Assembly: GCA_964511625.1 (NCBI GenBank)
Contig: CAZEJG010000017.1
Location: 1-64,000 of the forward strand
Source: Pseudohoeflea sp964511625
GTDB taxonomy: Bacteria > Pseudomonadota > Alphaproteobacteria > Rhizobiales > Rhizobiaceae
Direction of reading: 5' to 3'
Length of the DNA stretch: 64,000 nt
Part shown: piece after piece, positions 1 to 7,670 of the stretch
How the letters are laid out: each line of letters opens with the position of its first letter
Position numbering within the stretch: the first letter of the stretch is position 1
The notes under the pieces: model-generated
Told to the model about the DNA's origin: nothing
Database searches by the model: none
What the model saw: the letters and a program-made list of their open reading frames with translations, nothing else
Position numbers and translations under genes: made by a program

Positions 1-2
1 TT

Positions 3-53
3 CTTCACGACGCCATGGATGTCCTCAACGATCGCGAACGGCGCATCTTCGAG
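3..53 (+). pseudogene. rpoH: RpoH (sigma-32) internal fragment at the window edge
   Basis: Read on the plus strand, the first 17 codons give LHDAMDVLNDRERRIFE. This matches sigma region 4 of alphaproteobacterial RpoH, whose family sequence there is close to A-M-G-V-L-N-D-R-E-R-R-I-F-E-A-R-R-L. After the Glu codon at 51-53 the RpoH reading stops and a TGA follows at 66-68; the expected A-R-R-L and the helix-turn-helix are absent. The fragment points into the 3' end of tonB on the other strand. It cannot be functional as seen. It is either a real rearrangement or, more likely at a sequence end, an assembly or library chimera. Confidence 0.7.
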
Positions 54-721
54 GACACCTTGCAGTGATAGTTGGACACCTTGGCGTTTCCGGCATCGCG
101 GCTTGCATTGGCGGTCTGCTTGCCGCTCGCCGCCTTGACCGCGTTGGCCTTCTGCTTGCCGCCGGCGCCGGCAGACTTGGTCGACTTGCGCGGCTTGGCC
201 GGCGCGGATTTTTCGACCTTCTTCTTCTCGACCGCCTTTGCCGCCTGCTTTTCCACAGGCGGACGTTTCGGCGCGGGCGTCGGGACGGGCACATCGGGGA
301 GTGCCGCGAGTTCCCCGGTGGGCGCGACGGAAGCTGTTTCCACCGGATCGGCGGGCTCGACCTCGGCCGGATCGACAGCCTCGATCGCCTCCGTTGCCTC
401 GGCGGGCCGGGCTGCATCCGGTTCGGATTCCACCACGGGTTCGGGTTCGACGGGCGTGATTTCCGCCGTCTCGACCGGGTCTTCCACCTGTTCCACCGGT
501 TCGAGTTCGGTGACGGCCTCCTCGACCGGCTCGGCCGAATCGCTGGGCGCGCCGGCCTGCACAGCATCCTCGAAGGCATTGCCGAGGATCAGCATGTCGA
601 CGGCCGCACCGCCGGCCACCCTGGTTTCAGGCTCCTCGGGCGCGAACCAGCCGGCGACGGCGAGATGGATGCCGGCGGAGACGCAGATCGCCGCGGCGAG
701 ATAGAGCGGTCTTGTCTTCAT
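5..721 (-). pseudogene. tonB: TonB energy-transducing protein, C-terminal domain lost
   Basis: TonB spans the inner membrane and periplasm and passes ExbB/ExbD proton-motive energy to outer-membrane receptors. The visible protein starts at the ATG at 721, which overlaps the exbD stop as ATGA. It has a short cytoplasmic start, one membrane anchor (about residues 7-28), a Pro/Glu-rich stretch (about 65-160) and a Lys/Ala-rich stretch. Near residue 218 it reaches N-A-K-V-S-N-Y, the usual entry to the TonB C-terminal domain, where Y-P-G-K is normally next. Here the frame reads Y-H-C-K, runs into sequence that is rpoH on the other strand, and ends at about 238 residues. The receptor-contacting domain is missing, so as written the protein should not energise receptors. 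Confidence 0.75.
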
Positions 722-1113
722 TGTGCGGCGTGCTCGGTCACGAGGACAATGCTGTCGATGCCGGCCGCGCGCAGCCGGCCGACGAGATCGACGAGATCCT
801 CGGCCGGCAGGTCGCGGTCTGCGGCGACGCGAAAGGGCGTGCCGGCGTGTTTTTCCACAAGAGCGGGCAGTTCTGCCTTGAGGTCGAGCGGCTCGCCACG
901 CCAACTGGTGGCGCCGTCGGCGGCCACGAAAAGCATGTCCGGCGGGGTCGCGTTCTCGGCACCTTCGGTGGTGATGAAGCTCACCTCCGGGTCGCGCGGC
1001 GGCGCGAGCGTGCCGGCGATGAGGAAGAAGATCAGCATCAGGAAGACCACGTTGATGAGCGCGATGGTGCTTTCCTGCTTGCGCGGCCGGTGCGGGGTGG
1101 GAATCCGGATCAT
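718..1113 (-). CDS. exbD: ExbD-family biopolymer transport protein (second copy)
   Basis: ExbD-type subunit of the TonB energising complex: 131 residues, one N-terminal membrane helix (about residues 15-37, I-A-L-I-N-V-V-F-L-M-L-I-F-F), then a periplasmic domain. The membrane helix has Asn where most ExbD/TolR proteins carry the proton-path Asp (family L-x-D-V). If the alignment is right, this copy lacks the usual protonatable residue. It starts within the stop of the other exbD (ATGA at 1110-1113) and ends overlapping the tonB start, so translation is probably coupled. With the upstream copy it may form a mixed ExbD dimer. Confidence 0.85.
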   Translation of the reverse strand: MIRIPTPHRPRKQESTIALINVVFLMLIFFLIAGTLAPPRDPEVSFITTEGAENATPPDMLFVAADGATSWRGEPLDLKAELPALVEKHAGTPFRVAADRDLPAEDLVDLVGRLRAAGIDSIVLVTEHAAQ

Positions 1114-1496
1114 TCGCCTCTCCTCGATACGCTCACCTTGAGACCCGACGCCGAGGTGGCTTCGAGCACGGAGACGAAATCCTGCGAGGTGGCGCCCGGC
1201 TCGACCAGGATGACGAGGTTTTCGGCGCCCTTGTCGCGCAACTCGGAGAGCCGCGCGGCGATCGCGCCGGTCTCCAAGCCTTCGCCGTTCAGCCGCACGT
1301 CGTCGGCGCGCACCGAGATCAGCACGTCCGGCCTGTTGCCGGTCCCGCCGCCCGCAGCGCCCCCTTCCACCGGCACCTGCGAGAAGCGCGAGAAGGTGGA
1401 GGAGAGCATGAAGAACAGCAGAAGCAGGAAGATGACGTCGATGAGCGGCGTCAGCCCCAGCCTGCGACGGGCGAATCGGGGTGCATCAACCCGCAA
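1110..1496 (-). CDS. exbD: ExbD-family biopolymer transport protein (first copy)
   Basis: ExbD-type proton-channel partner of ExbB, 128 residues. Its single membrane helix (about residues 13-35) contains L-T-P-L-I-D-V-I-F-L-L with the conserved Asp, followed by a periplasmic ExbD/TolR domain. I chose the TTG at 1494-1496 as start: a strong GGAGG lies about 6 bases upstream inside the end of exbB, and no in-frame ATG gives the full helix. It overlaps exbB by 11 bases and the next exbD by 4, in one operon with tonB. Two unequal exbD genes in tandem suggest divided roles; this one keeps the canonical Asp. Confidence 0.87.
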   Translation of the reverse strand: MRVDAPRFARRRLGLTPLIDVIFLLLLFFMLSSTFSRFSQVPVEGGAAGGGTGNRPDVLISVRADDVRLNGEGLETGAIAARLSELRDKGAENLVILVEPGATSQDFVSVLEATSASGLKVSVSRRGE

Positions 1497-2202
1497 GAGC
1501 CGCCTCCCCCGCCCGGGCTGCAGCCGGGGCTGCCGGGCCGGTGGCCGAATCGGTGGCGGGACCGGTTGAGGGATGGCCGCCGAGAATGTCGGCAGTCAGG
1601 GTTTCCACGGCCACGCGCTCGCTTTCGATCCGGCTTTCGAGCCAGGTGAGCACCAGCGAGACCGGCATGGCGACGGCAAGCCCGGCGGCGGTGGTCAGCA
1701 GCGCCACCCAGATGCCGCCTGCCAGAATGGAGGGATCGACGGCGTTGCCGGCCGTCTGCAGCTGGCGAAAAGCATCGATCATGCCGAGCACGGTGCCGAA
1801 GAGACCGAGGAGCGGCGCAACCTGGGCAACGGCATCGAGCAGGCGGAAGCCGGACTGGAGGTCGTGGAACCGCTCGGTGACGTCGCGGGTGATCCGCTCC
1901 TCGATTTCGGGTCGCGTCCGCCGCTCCATGGTGTACTGGATCGCGGTCGCCACTGCCTGGGCCGAGGCCGAGCGGCCCTGGCGGGCGAGCGCCAGCGCCT
2001 CGCGGGGGCGCCCCGCGAGCCACAGCCCGACCGCCTTTTCGGCGCGCGCGCGGCGGCCGACGCCCATGCGGAAGAACTGCCAGAATTTCAACAGGATCAC
2101 AGCAAGGCTGACGGCCGAGATGGCCATGATGATGGCAACCACAGGTCCGCCAAGTTCGGCGAGCGAGGTGAGGGTTTCGATCGCATTGGTCAGCGAGATC
2201 AT
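1486..2202 (-). CDS. exbB: ExbB/TolQ-family proton channel protein
   Basis: MotA/TolQ/ExbB-family inner-membrane protein, 238 residues. I see three membrane helices: about residues 18-42, 122-146 (P-L-L-G-L-F-G-T-V-L-G-M, the conserved TolQ/ExbB signature) and 158-190. A cytoplasmic loop with basic residues lies between helices 1 and 2. The C-terminal tail is Ala/Thr/Pro-rich and poorly conserved. It is second in the operon, 16 bases after the secreted-protein gene, and is followed by exbD-exbD-tonB. This order beside the hmu genes points to energising TonB-dependent haem or siderophore receptors rather than to the Tol-Pal system. Confidence 0.9.
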   Translation of the reverse strand: MISLTNAIETLTSLAELGGPVVAIIMAISAVSLAVILLKFWQFFRMGVGRRARAEKAVGLWLAGRPREALALARQGRSASAQAVATAIQYTMERRTRPEIEERITRDVTERFHDLQSGFRLLDAVAQVAPLLGLFGTVLGMIDAFRQLQTAGNAVDPSILAGGIWVALLTTAAGLAVAMPVSLVLTWLESRIESERVAVETLTADILGGHPSTGPATDSATGPAAPAAARAGEAALAG

Positions 2203-2218
2203 GGCGGGCTCCTTCCGG

Positions 2219-2713
2219 TCAGGCGCCGAAGTCGATGTCGGTGAGGTTCTTCGTCCTGAGGGCTGCGGCGCAGGCGCTCGCGTCCACCCCCTCGCCCTTG
2301 CAGCGCGCAGCCCCGTTGACGAGGATGCGCGAAACGCTCTGGCAGCCGGTGTCGGGCAGGTCGAAACGGCGGACGACCGTCTTGCCCGCAGGCAGCGCGC
2401 CGAAATCGAACACCGTCATCAGCTTCACCAGCCCCTTGGCATCGAAGACCACCATCTCGAAGCCGCTGGCCGCGAGGTCGCTTGCCAGGCCGTTATGGGT
2501 GACGAAGGTCATGCGGCAGGCCTCGCCGTTCTGCTCGAGCCGGTTGAGTTCGACATCAACCGTATTTGCCTGTCCGCCAGCCCGTTCCTCGGCCGTGGCC
2601 GTCGCGAAAGTGCTGACGGCAGCGAGGCTACCGGCGCAGAGAAATTTAAAGCCGTGGTGCAGTATGGAGGTGGGCCACTGCTGCGCGTGATTGCGCCATG
2701 CCGCCAATCCCAT
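2219..2713 (-). CDS. Secreted protein of unknown function, first gene of the TonB operon
   Basis: I do not recognise a named family. The chosen ATG at 2713 has AGGAG 7 bases upstream; a more upstream ATG at 2788 lacks a good ribosome site. The 164-residue product has a likely signal peptide with a hydrophobic core near residues 20-40 ending in A-T-A-T-A. A mature region of about 125 residues follows, with Cys residues (E-A-C-R, D-T-G-C, A-R-C-K, S-A-C) that could form two disulphides in the periplasm. It heads the exbB-exbD-exbD-tonB operon and sits opposite hemP across an iron-type promoter. A periplasmic accessory to TonB-dependent uptake is a reasonable inference. Confidence 0.7.
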   Translation of the reverse strand: MGLAAWRNHAQQWPTSILHHGFKFLCAGSLAAVSTFATATAEERAGGQANTVDVELNRLEQNGEACRMTFVTHNGLASDLAASGFEMVVFDAKGLVKLMTVFDFGALPAGKTVVRRFDLPDTGCQSVSRILVNGAARCKGEGVDASACAAALRTKNLTDIDFGA

Positions 2714-2806
2714 GATTGCGCTCCTGAAATCCTGTTGCGGGTGCTGGCTGGCAAGGGCTGGCTGGCATGCGGTCGGGAGCGGAAACATGAATTTTCCGCT
2801 CCACTA

Positions 2807-2847
2807 TTGCATCCGATATAAAACATGATAATTCCTGTCAAGAATTA
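2807..2847. promoter_or_regulatory. Divergent promoter region with iron-responsive-operator-like motif
   Basis: Between the TonB operon and hemP lies TGA-N9-TCA (2826-2840), the pattern described for RirA iron-responsive operators in rhizobia. It is nested with an inverted repeat TAATTC-N7-GAATTA (2829-2847). On the minus strand a perfect -35 TTGACA (2836-2841) overlaps it, with TATATC-like -10 sequence downstream. On the plus strand TTGCAT (2807-2812) and TAATTC (2829-2834), 16 bases apart, could serve hemP. An iron regulator bound here would cover both promoters. The motif is seen; RirA or Irr control is inferred. Confidence 0.5.
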
Positions 2848-2919
2848 ACGCACCGACCAACAGACCCTCGCCCAGCCAGCCTCACGCCAGCCCAGCGAGA
2901 CGAGGGACCCGTACCCGAC

Positions 2920-3129
2920 ATGATGCCCAAGAAGAGCACCGACCAGCCGACCTCCACCTCCCGTCCGGCAGCCGCCGGATCCATCCCCGCGTCCTCCGTG
3001 GTCGAGGGCATGAAAGTGGTGGACAGCACCGAACTGTTCGGCCGTCTCACCGAGATCGGCATCAGGCATGACGGCTCCCTCTATCGCCTCAAGATTACCC
3101 GTCAGGGCAAGCTCATACTCAACAAGTGA
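2920..3129 (+). CDS. hemP: Hemin uptake protein HemP
   Basis: HemP/HmuP family: small cytoplasmic proteins at the head of haem-uptake loci that are needed for, or promote, expression of the haem receptor in several bacteria. The product is 69 residues. Its C-terminal half carries the family core: V-D-S-T-E-L-F-G, I-R-H-D-G and the end Y-R-L-K-I-T-R-Q-G-K-L-I-L-N-K. The first 30 residues are low-complexity Ser/Pro/Ala and probably disordered. A second ATG follows directly at 2923. It is the first gene of hemP-hmuS-hmuT-hmuU-hmuV, a few bases ahead of hmuS. No haem receptor gene (hmuR) lies in this window. Confidence 0.9.
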   Translation: MMPKKSTDQPTSTSRPAAAGSIPASSVVEGMKVVDSTELFGRLTEIGIRHDGSLYRLKITRQGKLILNK

Positions 3130-3143
3130 AAGGCCGCTGGGAG

Positions 3144-4190
3144 ATGACACACACCCCCTCATCCGCCGAGATTCGCGCAGCCGTGCGCGACAACCCCAAG
3201 CTCCGCGCACGCGATCTCGCGTCCAATCTCGGGATTTCCGAAGGTGAACTGGTCGCAGCTCATTGCGGCGAGACCGCGCGGCGGATCAGCGTCGCTTTCG
3301 ACGCCATCTTCCCGGCTCTCGAAGCGGTCGGCGAAGTGATGGCGCTCACGCGCAACGAGAACGCGGTGCACGAAAAGATCGGCGTCTACGACAAGTTCAT
3401 CGCCGGCAAGCATGCCGCCATGATGCTGGGCGAGAAGATCGACACCCGCATGTTCCCGGACAAATGGGCGCACGGCTTTGCCGTCTGGTCGGAAGACGGC
3501 GAGACGATCAAGCGCAGCCTGCAGTTCTTCGATGCCCAGGGCACGGCCGTCCACAAGGTCCATGCCCGTCCGGCCACCAAGGTCGACGCCTGGAACGCGC
3601 TTGTGGACAAGCTGGCGCTCGACGACCAGGCGCCCGGCATGACGGTCGTCCCCGCCGATGCCCCCGAGGCGACGGCCACCGAAATTCCGCTCGACGAACT
3701 GCGCGACCGCTGGACCCGGATGAAGGACACCCACCAGTTCGTCACCATCCTGCGCAAGCTCAATGTCGATCGCCTCGACGCCATTCGCGCGGTCGGCGAG
3801 GACTTCGCCTGGCAGATCGACAACTCCTCCGTCGAGGCGATGATGAAGCTCTCGGCCAACGAGAAGCTGCCGATCATGTGCTTTGTCGGCAATCACGGCT
3901 GCATCCAGATCCACTCAGGTCCCGTGGAGAACATCAAGACGATGGGTCCATGGCTCAACGTCATGGACGCGGATTTTCATCTCCATCTGCGCACGGACCG
4001 GATCGCGGAAATATGGGCGGTGCGTAAGCCCACCGACAAGGGCCACGTCACCTCGCTCGAGGCCTATGATGCAGACGGTGAACTGATCATCCAGTTCTTC
4101 GGCAAGCGCGTCGAGGGGCAGGACGAACGCCCGGTCTGGCGCGAGATCATGGAGAGCCTGCCGCGCATCGACGGACGAAGGGCGGCCTGA
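3144..4190 (+). CDS. hmuS: Hemin-degrading factor HmuS
   Basis: HmuS/ChuS-family cytoplasmic protein that accepts haem from the importer and traffics or degrades it to release iron. It is 348 residues, the usual size, made of two structurally repeated halves (about 1-170 and 180-348). The N-terminus S-A-E-I-R-A-A and L-G-I-S-E-G-E-L-V-A-A are family hallmarks, and H-G-C-I-Q-I-H-S-G-P lies in the second half. An in-frame GTG at 3126 overlaps the hemP stop; I prefer the ATG at 3144 because homologues begin about there, but translation may be coupled to hemP. hmuT starts one base after the stop. Confidence 0.9.
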   Translation: MTHTPSSAEIRAAVRDNPKLRARDLASNLGISEGELVAAHCGETARRISVAFDAIFPALEAVGEVMALTRNENAVHEKIGVYDKFIAGKHAAMMLGEKIDTRMFPDKWAHGFAVWSEDGETIKRSLQFFDAQGTAVHKVHARPATKVDAWNALVDKLALDDQAPGMTVVPADAPEATATEIPLDELRDRWTRMKDTHQFVTILRKLNVDRLDAIRAVGEDFAWQIDNSSVEAMMKLSANEKLPIMCFVGNHGCIQIHSGPVENIKTMGPWLNVMDADFHLHLRTDRIAEIWAVRKPTDKGHVTSLEAYDADGELIIQFFGKRVEGQDERPVWREIMESLPRIDGRRAA

Positions 4191-4191
4191 G

Positions 4192-5079
4192 ATGATTGCG
4201 CACCGTATCGGCCCGATGACCGCGCTGACGGCGGCCATCCTCGTGACGTCTGCCTTCTTCCTCCCCGCTCGCGCCGAGGAGCCGCACCGCATCGTCTCCA
4301 TCGGCGGGTCTGTCACCGAGATCATCTATGCGCTCGGCGAAGGCGATCGTCTCATCGCCCGCGACCAGACCAGCATCTATCCCGAGGAAGCGCTGAAACT
4401 CCCCGATGTTGGCTATATCCGCCAGCTTTCGCCGGAAGGCGTGCTGTCGGTCAATCCGGATATGGTGATCGCACTCGAAGGATATGGCCCGCCGGCGGCC
4501 AAGGAGGTCATCGACGCGGCCGGGGTGCCGCTCGCCGTCATTCCCGAAGCCTATGACGGCCCCGGAATCCTCGCCAAGATCGAGACCACCGCCAAGGCGC
4601 TCGGCGTTGAGGAGAAAGGCGCGACACTCGCTGCTTCGGTCAAGGCCGACCTCGACGCCGCCGAAAAGGCTGCAACCAAGGTGAAGACGCGCGCCAAGGT
4701 GCTCTTCGTGCTGGCCCTGCAGGACGGCCGCATCATGGCCGCCGGCGGACATTCCCACGCGCAGGCGATCATCGAGATGGCGGGCGCGGAGAATGCGCTC
4801 TCCGGCTTCGACGGCTACAAGCAGGTGACAGACGAGGCCGTCCTCGTCGCGGCTCCCGACGTGATCCTGCTGATGGATCGCGGCATCAACGATAACCACG
4901 ATGCCCAGGACGCGGCCCTTCTTGCGCTGCCGTCGGTCTCGGCCACGCCGGCGGGACGCAACAAGGCGCTGATCCGCATGGACGGGCAATATCTTCTCGG
5001 GTTCGGACCGCGCACGGCTCAGGCCGTCCGCGACCTTTCGGGCCGCATCGCCGCCCTGACCGCCGAAAAGAGCAACTGA
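4192..5079 (+). CDS. hmuT: Periplasmic hemin-binding protein HmuT
   Basis: Periplasmic haem-binding component of the HmuTUV ABC importer, 295 residues, class III (BtuF/FhuD-like) binding-protein fold. A signal peptide ends near residue 29 (F-F-L-P-A-R-A, then E-E-P-H). The mature start R-I-V-S-I-G-G-S-V-T-E-I-I-Y-A-L-G is typical of the family. The D-Q-T-S-I-Y-P stretch holds the Tyr that probably ligates haem, as in ShuT/PhuT proteins. It follows hmuS by one base and precedes hmuU by two, so it is co-transcribed. Confidence 0.92.
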   Translation: MIAHRIGPMTALTAAILVTSAFFLPARAEEPHRIVSIGGSVTEIIYALGEGDRLIARDQTSIYPEEALKLPDVGYIRQLSPEGVLSVNPDMVIALEGYGPPAAKEVIDAAGVPLAVIPEAYDGPGILAKIETTAKALGVEEKGATLAASVKADLDAAEKAATKVKTRAKVLFVLALQDGRIMAAGGHSHAQAIIEMAGAENALSGFDGYKQVTDEAVLVAAPDVILLMDRGINDNHDAQDAALLALPSVSATPAGRNKALIRMDGQYLLGFGPRTAQAVRDLSGRIAALTAEKSN

Positions 5080-5081
5080 CC

Positions 5082-6167
5082 ATGCTGCAGCGTCCGGCCT
5101 CCTCCTGTACCGCCACCCACCCGATCCGGATGGAAGGGGACAGAAGCGGCCGGGCGCGGGTCGTGCTCGCCGGGCTCGCCGTGCTTCTCGTGATCGCGGC
5201 GCTCTACGGCCTCGTGCTCGGCGCTGCCGACACCCCTGCCTGGCGCGTCATCCTCACCCGTTTGGGGCTCGATGACGGCGCGGGCCTCAGGCCCACCGAT
5301 TACCTGATCATGGAATCGATCCGCATGCCGCGCATCGTGCTCGGCATTCTGATCGGCGGTGGTCTGGCCGTCTCGGGCGCGCTGATGCAGGGCCTGTTCC
5401 GCAATCCGCTTGCCGATCCCGGCATCGTCGGGGTTTCGGCAGGAGCCGGTCTCGGCGCGGTCTCCACCATCGTGCTCGGTGGCGGCATTCTCTCCTTCAC
5501 CGGCATCTATGCCCTTCCCCTCTCGGCCTTTTTCGGCGGGCTCGCCACCACATGGCTCCTCTACCGCATCGCCACCCGCAACGGCCGCACCTCGATCGCC
5601 ACCCTGCTTCTGGCAGGCATCGCCATCGGCGCCTTCGCGGGGGCTGCCACGGGTGTGCTCATCTATCTCGCCGACGACGCCCAACTGCGCGACCTGACCT
5701 TCTGGGGCCTCGGCTCGCTGGCCGGTGCGACCTGGACCAAAGTGGCCGCCACCGCGCCCATCATCCTCATCACCTTCGCCGCCAGTCCTTTTCTCGCACG
5801 GGGCCTGAATGCCCTGGCGCTCGGCGAATCGGCGGCTCACCACATGGGCATCCCGGTCCAGAGGATGAAGAACGCGACCATCGTCGTCGTCGCGGCCGCG
5901 ACCGGCGCCTCCGTTGCAGCCGCCGGGGCCATCGGCTTCGTCGGCATCGTCGTGCCGCATCTGTTGCGCCTCGCCATCGGCCCGGACCACAAGTATCTGC
6001 TGCCCTGTTCGGCACTGCTCGGCGGCGCGTTCCTGACACTCGCCGACGGGGTGAGCCGAACCCTCGTCGCGCCCGCGGAACTGCCGATCGGCATCGTCAC
6101 CGCCGCCATCGGCGCGCCGTTCTTCCTGTGGATCCTGTTGCGCCGCCGCGGCCTTCTCGACCTGTGA
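5082..6167 (+). CDS. hmuU: Haem ABC transporter permease HmuU
   Basis: FecCD-family inner-membrane permease for haem, 361 residues. About ten membrane helices are visible, with the family motifs R-M-P-R-I-V-L-G-I-L-I-G-G-G-L-A-V-S-G (about 81-99) and G-L-F-R-N-P-L-A-D-P-G. The coupling loop near A-L-G-E-S-A-A-H-H-M-G contacts HmuV. The N-terminal 25 residues are hydrophilic, so an internal ATG (M-E-G-D-R) could be an alternative start. It sits between hmuT and hmuV in the operon. Confidence 0.92.
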   Translation: MLQRPASSCTATHPIRMEGDRSGRARVVLAGLAVLLVIAALYGLVLGAADTPAWRVILTRLGLDDGAGLRPTDYLIMESIRMPRIVLGILIGGGLAVSGALMQGLFRNPLADPGIVGVSAGAGLGAVSTIVLGGGILSFTGIYALPLSAFFGGLATTWLLYRIATRNGRTSIATLLLAGIAIGAFAGAATGVLIYLADDAQLRDLTFWGLGSLAGATWTKVAATAPIILITFAASPFLARGLNALALGESAAHHMGIPVQRMKNATIVVVAAATGASVAAAGAIGFVGIVVPHLLRLAIGPDHKYLLPCSALLGGAFLTLADGVSRTLVAPAELPIGIVTAAIGAPFFLWILLRRRGLLDL

Positions 6168-6179
6168 GACCGTTTCGTC

Positions 6180-6977
6180 ATGACCATTGAAGCGCTCGGC
6201 CTCACGGTCGCCTACGGCAAGCGACGCATTCTCCACGCCGTCGACTTCTCCGCCCGCCCCGGCGAAGTGACGATGATCGTCGGCCCCAACGGCTCGGGCA
6301 AGACGACGCTGATGCGGGCACTGACGGGCGATCTGCCGGCAACGGGCGCGATCTCGGTCAACGGCAAGCCTCTCGGCGATTTTGCGGCCCATGAGCTCGC
6401 CTCCACCCGCGCCGTGCTGCCGCAAGATACGAGCCTGGCCTTTCCGTTCACCGTCTCGGAAGTCGTCGGCCTCGGCGTCGCCGCGGGGCCTATGCTCGCC
6501 TCCGCCGAGGCGCGTCGGGATAGGATCACCGCGGCGCTCGAGGCCGTCGATCTGCCCGGCTTTGCCGGCCGTTTCTACCAGGAGCTCTCCGGCGGCGAGC
6601 GCCAGCGGGTGCAACTCGCGCGCGTGCTCTGCCAGATCTGGACCCCGGTGTCCCATCATCACGGCCCGCGCTGGCTGTTCCTCGACGAACCAGTCTCCAG
6701 CCTCGATATCCGCCACCAGCTGATGATCATGGAACTCGCCGCCGATTATGCCCGGCGCGGCGGCGGCGTGATCGCTGTCATGCATGACCTCAACCTCACC
6801 GCCATGTTCGCCGACCGCATCGCGCTCGTCTCCTCGGGCCGGATCGCCGGTTTCGGATCGCCGGACGAGGTGCTGCGCGACGATCTGCTCGCCGACGTCT
6901 TCGGATGCGCGCTGAAGGTCGGCGAGGTTCCGCGCGACCGGCTCTTCGTCCTTCCGCAGGCCATTTCCGCCGGCTGA
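6180..6977 (+). CDS. hmuV: Haem ABC transporter ATP-binding protein HmuV
   Basis: Cytoplasmic ATPase of the HmuTUV haem importer, 265 residues. Walker A is G-P-N-G-S-G-K-T (about 35-42), the signature L-S-G-G-E-R-Q-R-V is near 138-146, Walker B is W-L-F-L-D-E-P, and the H-loop is M-H-D-L-N. An insertion with W-T-P-V-S-H-H-H-G-P between signature and Walker B is typical of rhizobial HmuV. It is the last gene of the hmu operon; the next gene has its own ribosome site 36 bases on. Confidence 0.92.
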   Translation: MTIEALGLTVAYGKRRILHAVDFSARPGEVTMIVGPNGSGKTTLMRALTGDLPATGAISVNGKPLGDFAAHELASTRAVLPQDTSLAFPFTVSEVVGLGVAAGPMLASAEARRDRITAALEAVDLPGFAGRFYQELSGGERQRVQLARVLCQIWTPVSHHHGPRWLFLDEPVSSLDIRHQLMIMELAADYARRGGGVIAVMHDLNLTAMFADRIALVSSGRIAGFGSPDEVLRDDLLADVFGCALKVGEVPRDRLFVLPQAISAG

Positions 6978-7013
6978 TTGCCTTCTCCCGATCGCGCCCG
7001 CTATGGAGAGATC

Positions 7014-7667
7014 ATGACAGAGACCTCTCCCCTCTTCCTGTTCGACGGCCCGGCCGATGCCCGCGCCACGGTTCTTCTCGCCCATGGCGCCGGCGCGCCG
7101 ATGGACAGCAACTGGATGAACGCGGTGGCCGCAGCTCTCGCCGCCGAGGGCTTTCGGGTTGCCCGGTTCGAATTCGCGTACATGGCCGGCCGCCGTGCGG
7201 GGGCCGGGAAGAAGCCGCCGCCGAAGGCCGAGAAGGTGATGGAGGAGTATCGCAACGCAGTCGCAGCCCTCGATGCGCAGACACCGTTGATCATCGGCGG
7301 CAAGTCGATGGGCGGACGGGTGGCGAGCATGGTCGCCGACGAACTCCATGCCGCCGGACAGGTCGCCGGGCTCCTGTGCCTCGGCTATCCGTTTCATCCG
7401 CCGGGCAAGCCGGAGAAGCTGCGCACCGCGCATCTCGCGGACATGACGACGCCGGCGCTGATCTGTCAGGGCGCGCGCGACCCCTTCGGCAGCGAAGAGG
7501 AGGCCGGAGGCTTCACCTTGTCGCCATCGATCGAGTTGCGCTGGTTCGCCGACGGCGACCACGATCTCAAGCCGCGCAAGGCCTCGGGTCTGACGCTGGA
7601 CGGGCATATCGCCACGATGGCGCGGGCCGCTTCCGGCCTCGCGGACCGGATCATAGCGGGCGGATAA
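7014..7667 (+). CDS. Alpha/beta hydrolase (Tex30/KANL3-like)
   Basis: Small cytoplasmic alpha/beta hydrolase, 217 residues, of the dienelactone-hydrolase-like KANL3/Tex30 group. A-H-G-A-G-A-P-M forms the oxyanion loop, G-G-K-S-M-G-G carries the nucleophile Ser, D-P-F-G supplies the acid and D-G-D-H-D-L the His. I start at the ATG at 7014, which has GGAGAG just upstream, rather than at 6978. The substrate is unknown. It follows hmuV on the same strand but need not be part of haem uptake. It ends 3 bases from the convergent FAD oxidoreductase gene. Confidence 0.8.
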   Translation: MTETSPLFLFDGPADARATVLLAHGAGAPMDSNWMNAVAAALAAEGFRVARFEFAYMAGRRAGAGKKPPPKAEKVMEEYRNAVAALDAQTPLIIGGKSMGGRVASMVADELHAAGQVAGLLCLGYPFHPPGKPEKLRTAHLADMTTPALICQGARDPFGSEEEAGGFTLSPSIELRWFADGDHDLKPRKASGLTLDGHIATMARAASGLADRIIAGG

Positions 7668-7670
7668 CGC

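Noticed and set aside
40..66. Possible start of a normal TonB C-terminal domain (K-V-S-S-K-M-R-R on the minus strand).
   Set aside because: The resemblance is short, the conserved Y-P-G is missing, and the same bases from 3 to 53 read as a much longer match to RpoH on the plus strand.
5019..7607. An 862-codon open frame on the minus strand opposite hmuT-hmuU-hmuV.
   Set aside because: It has no domain, is rich in Gly/Arg/Asp/His, and mirrors the codon bias of the intact hmu genes; long antisense frames are expected in GC-rich DNA.
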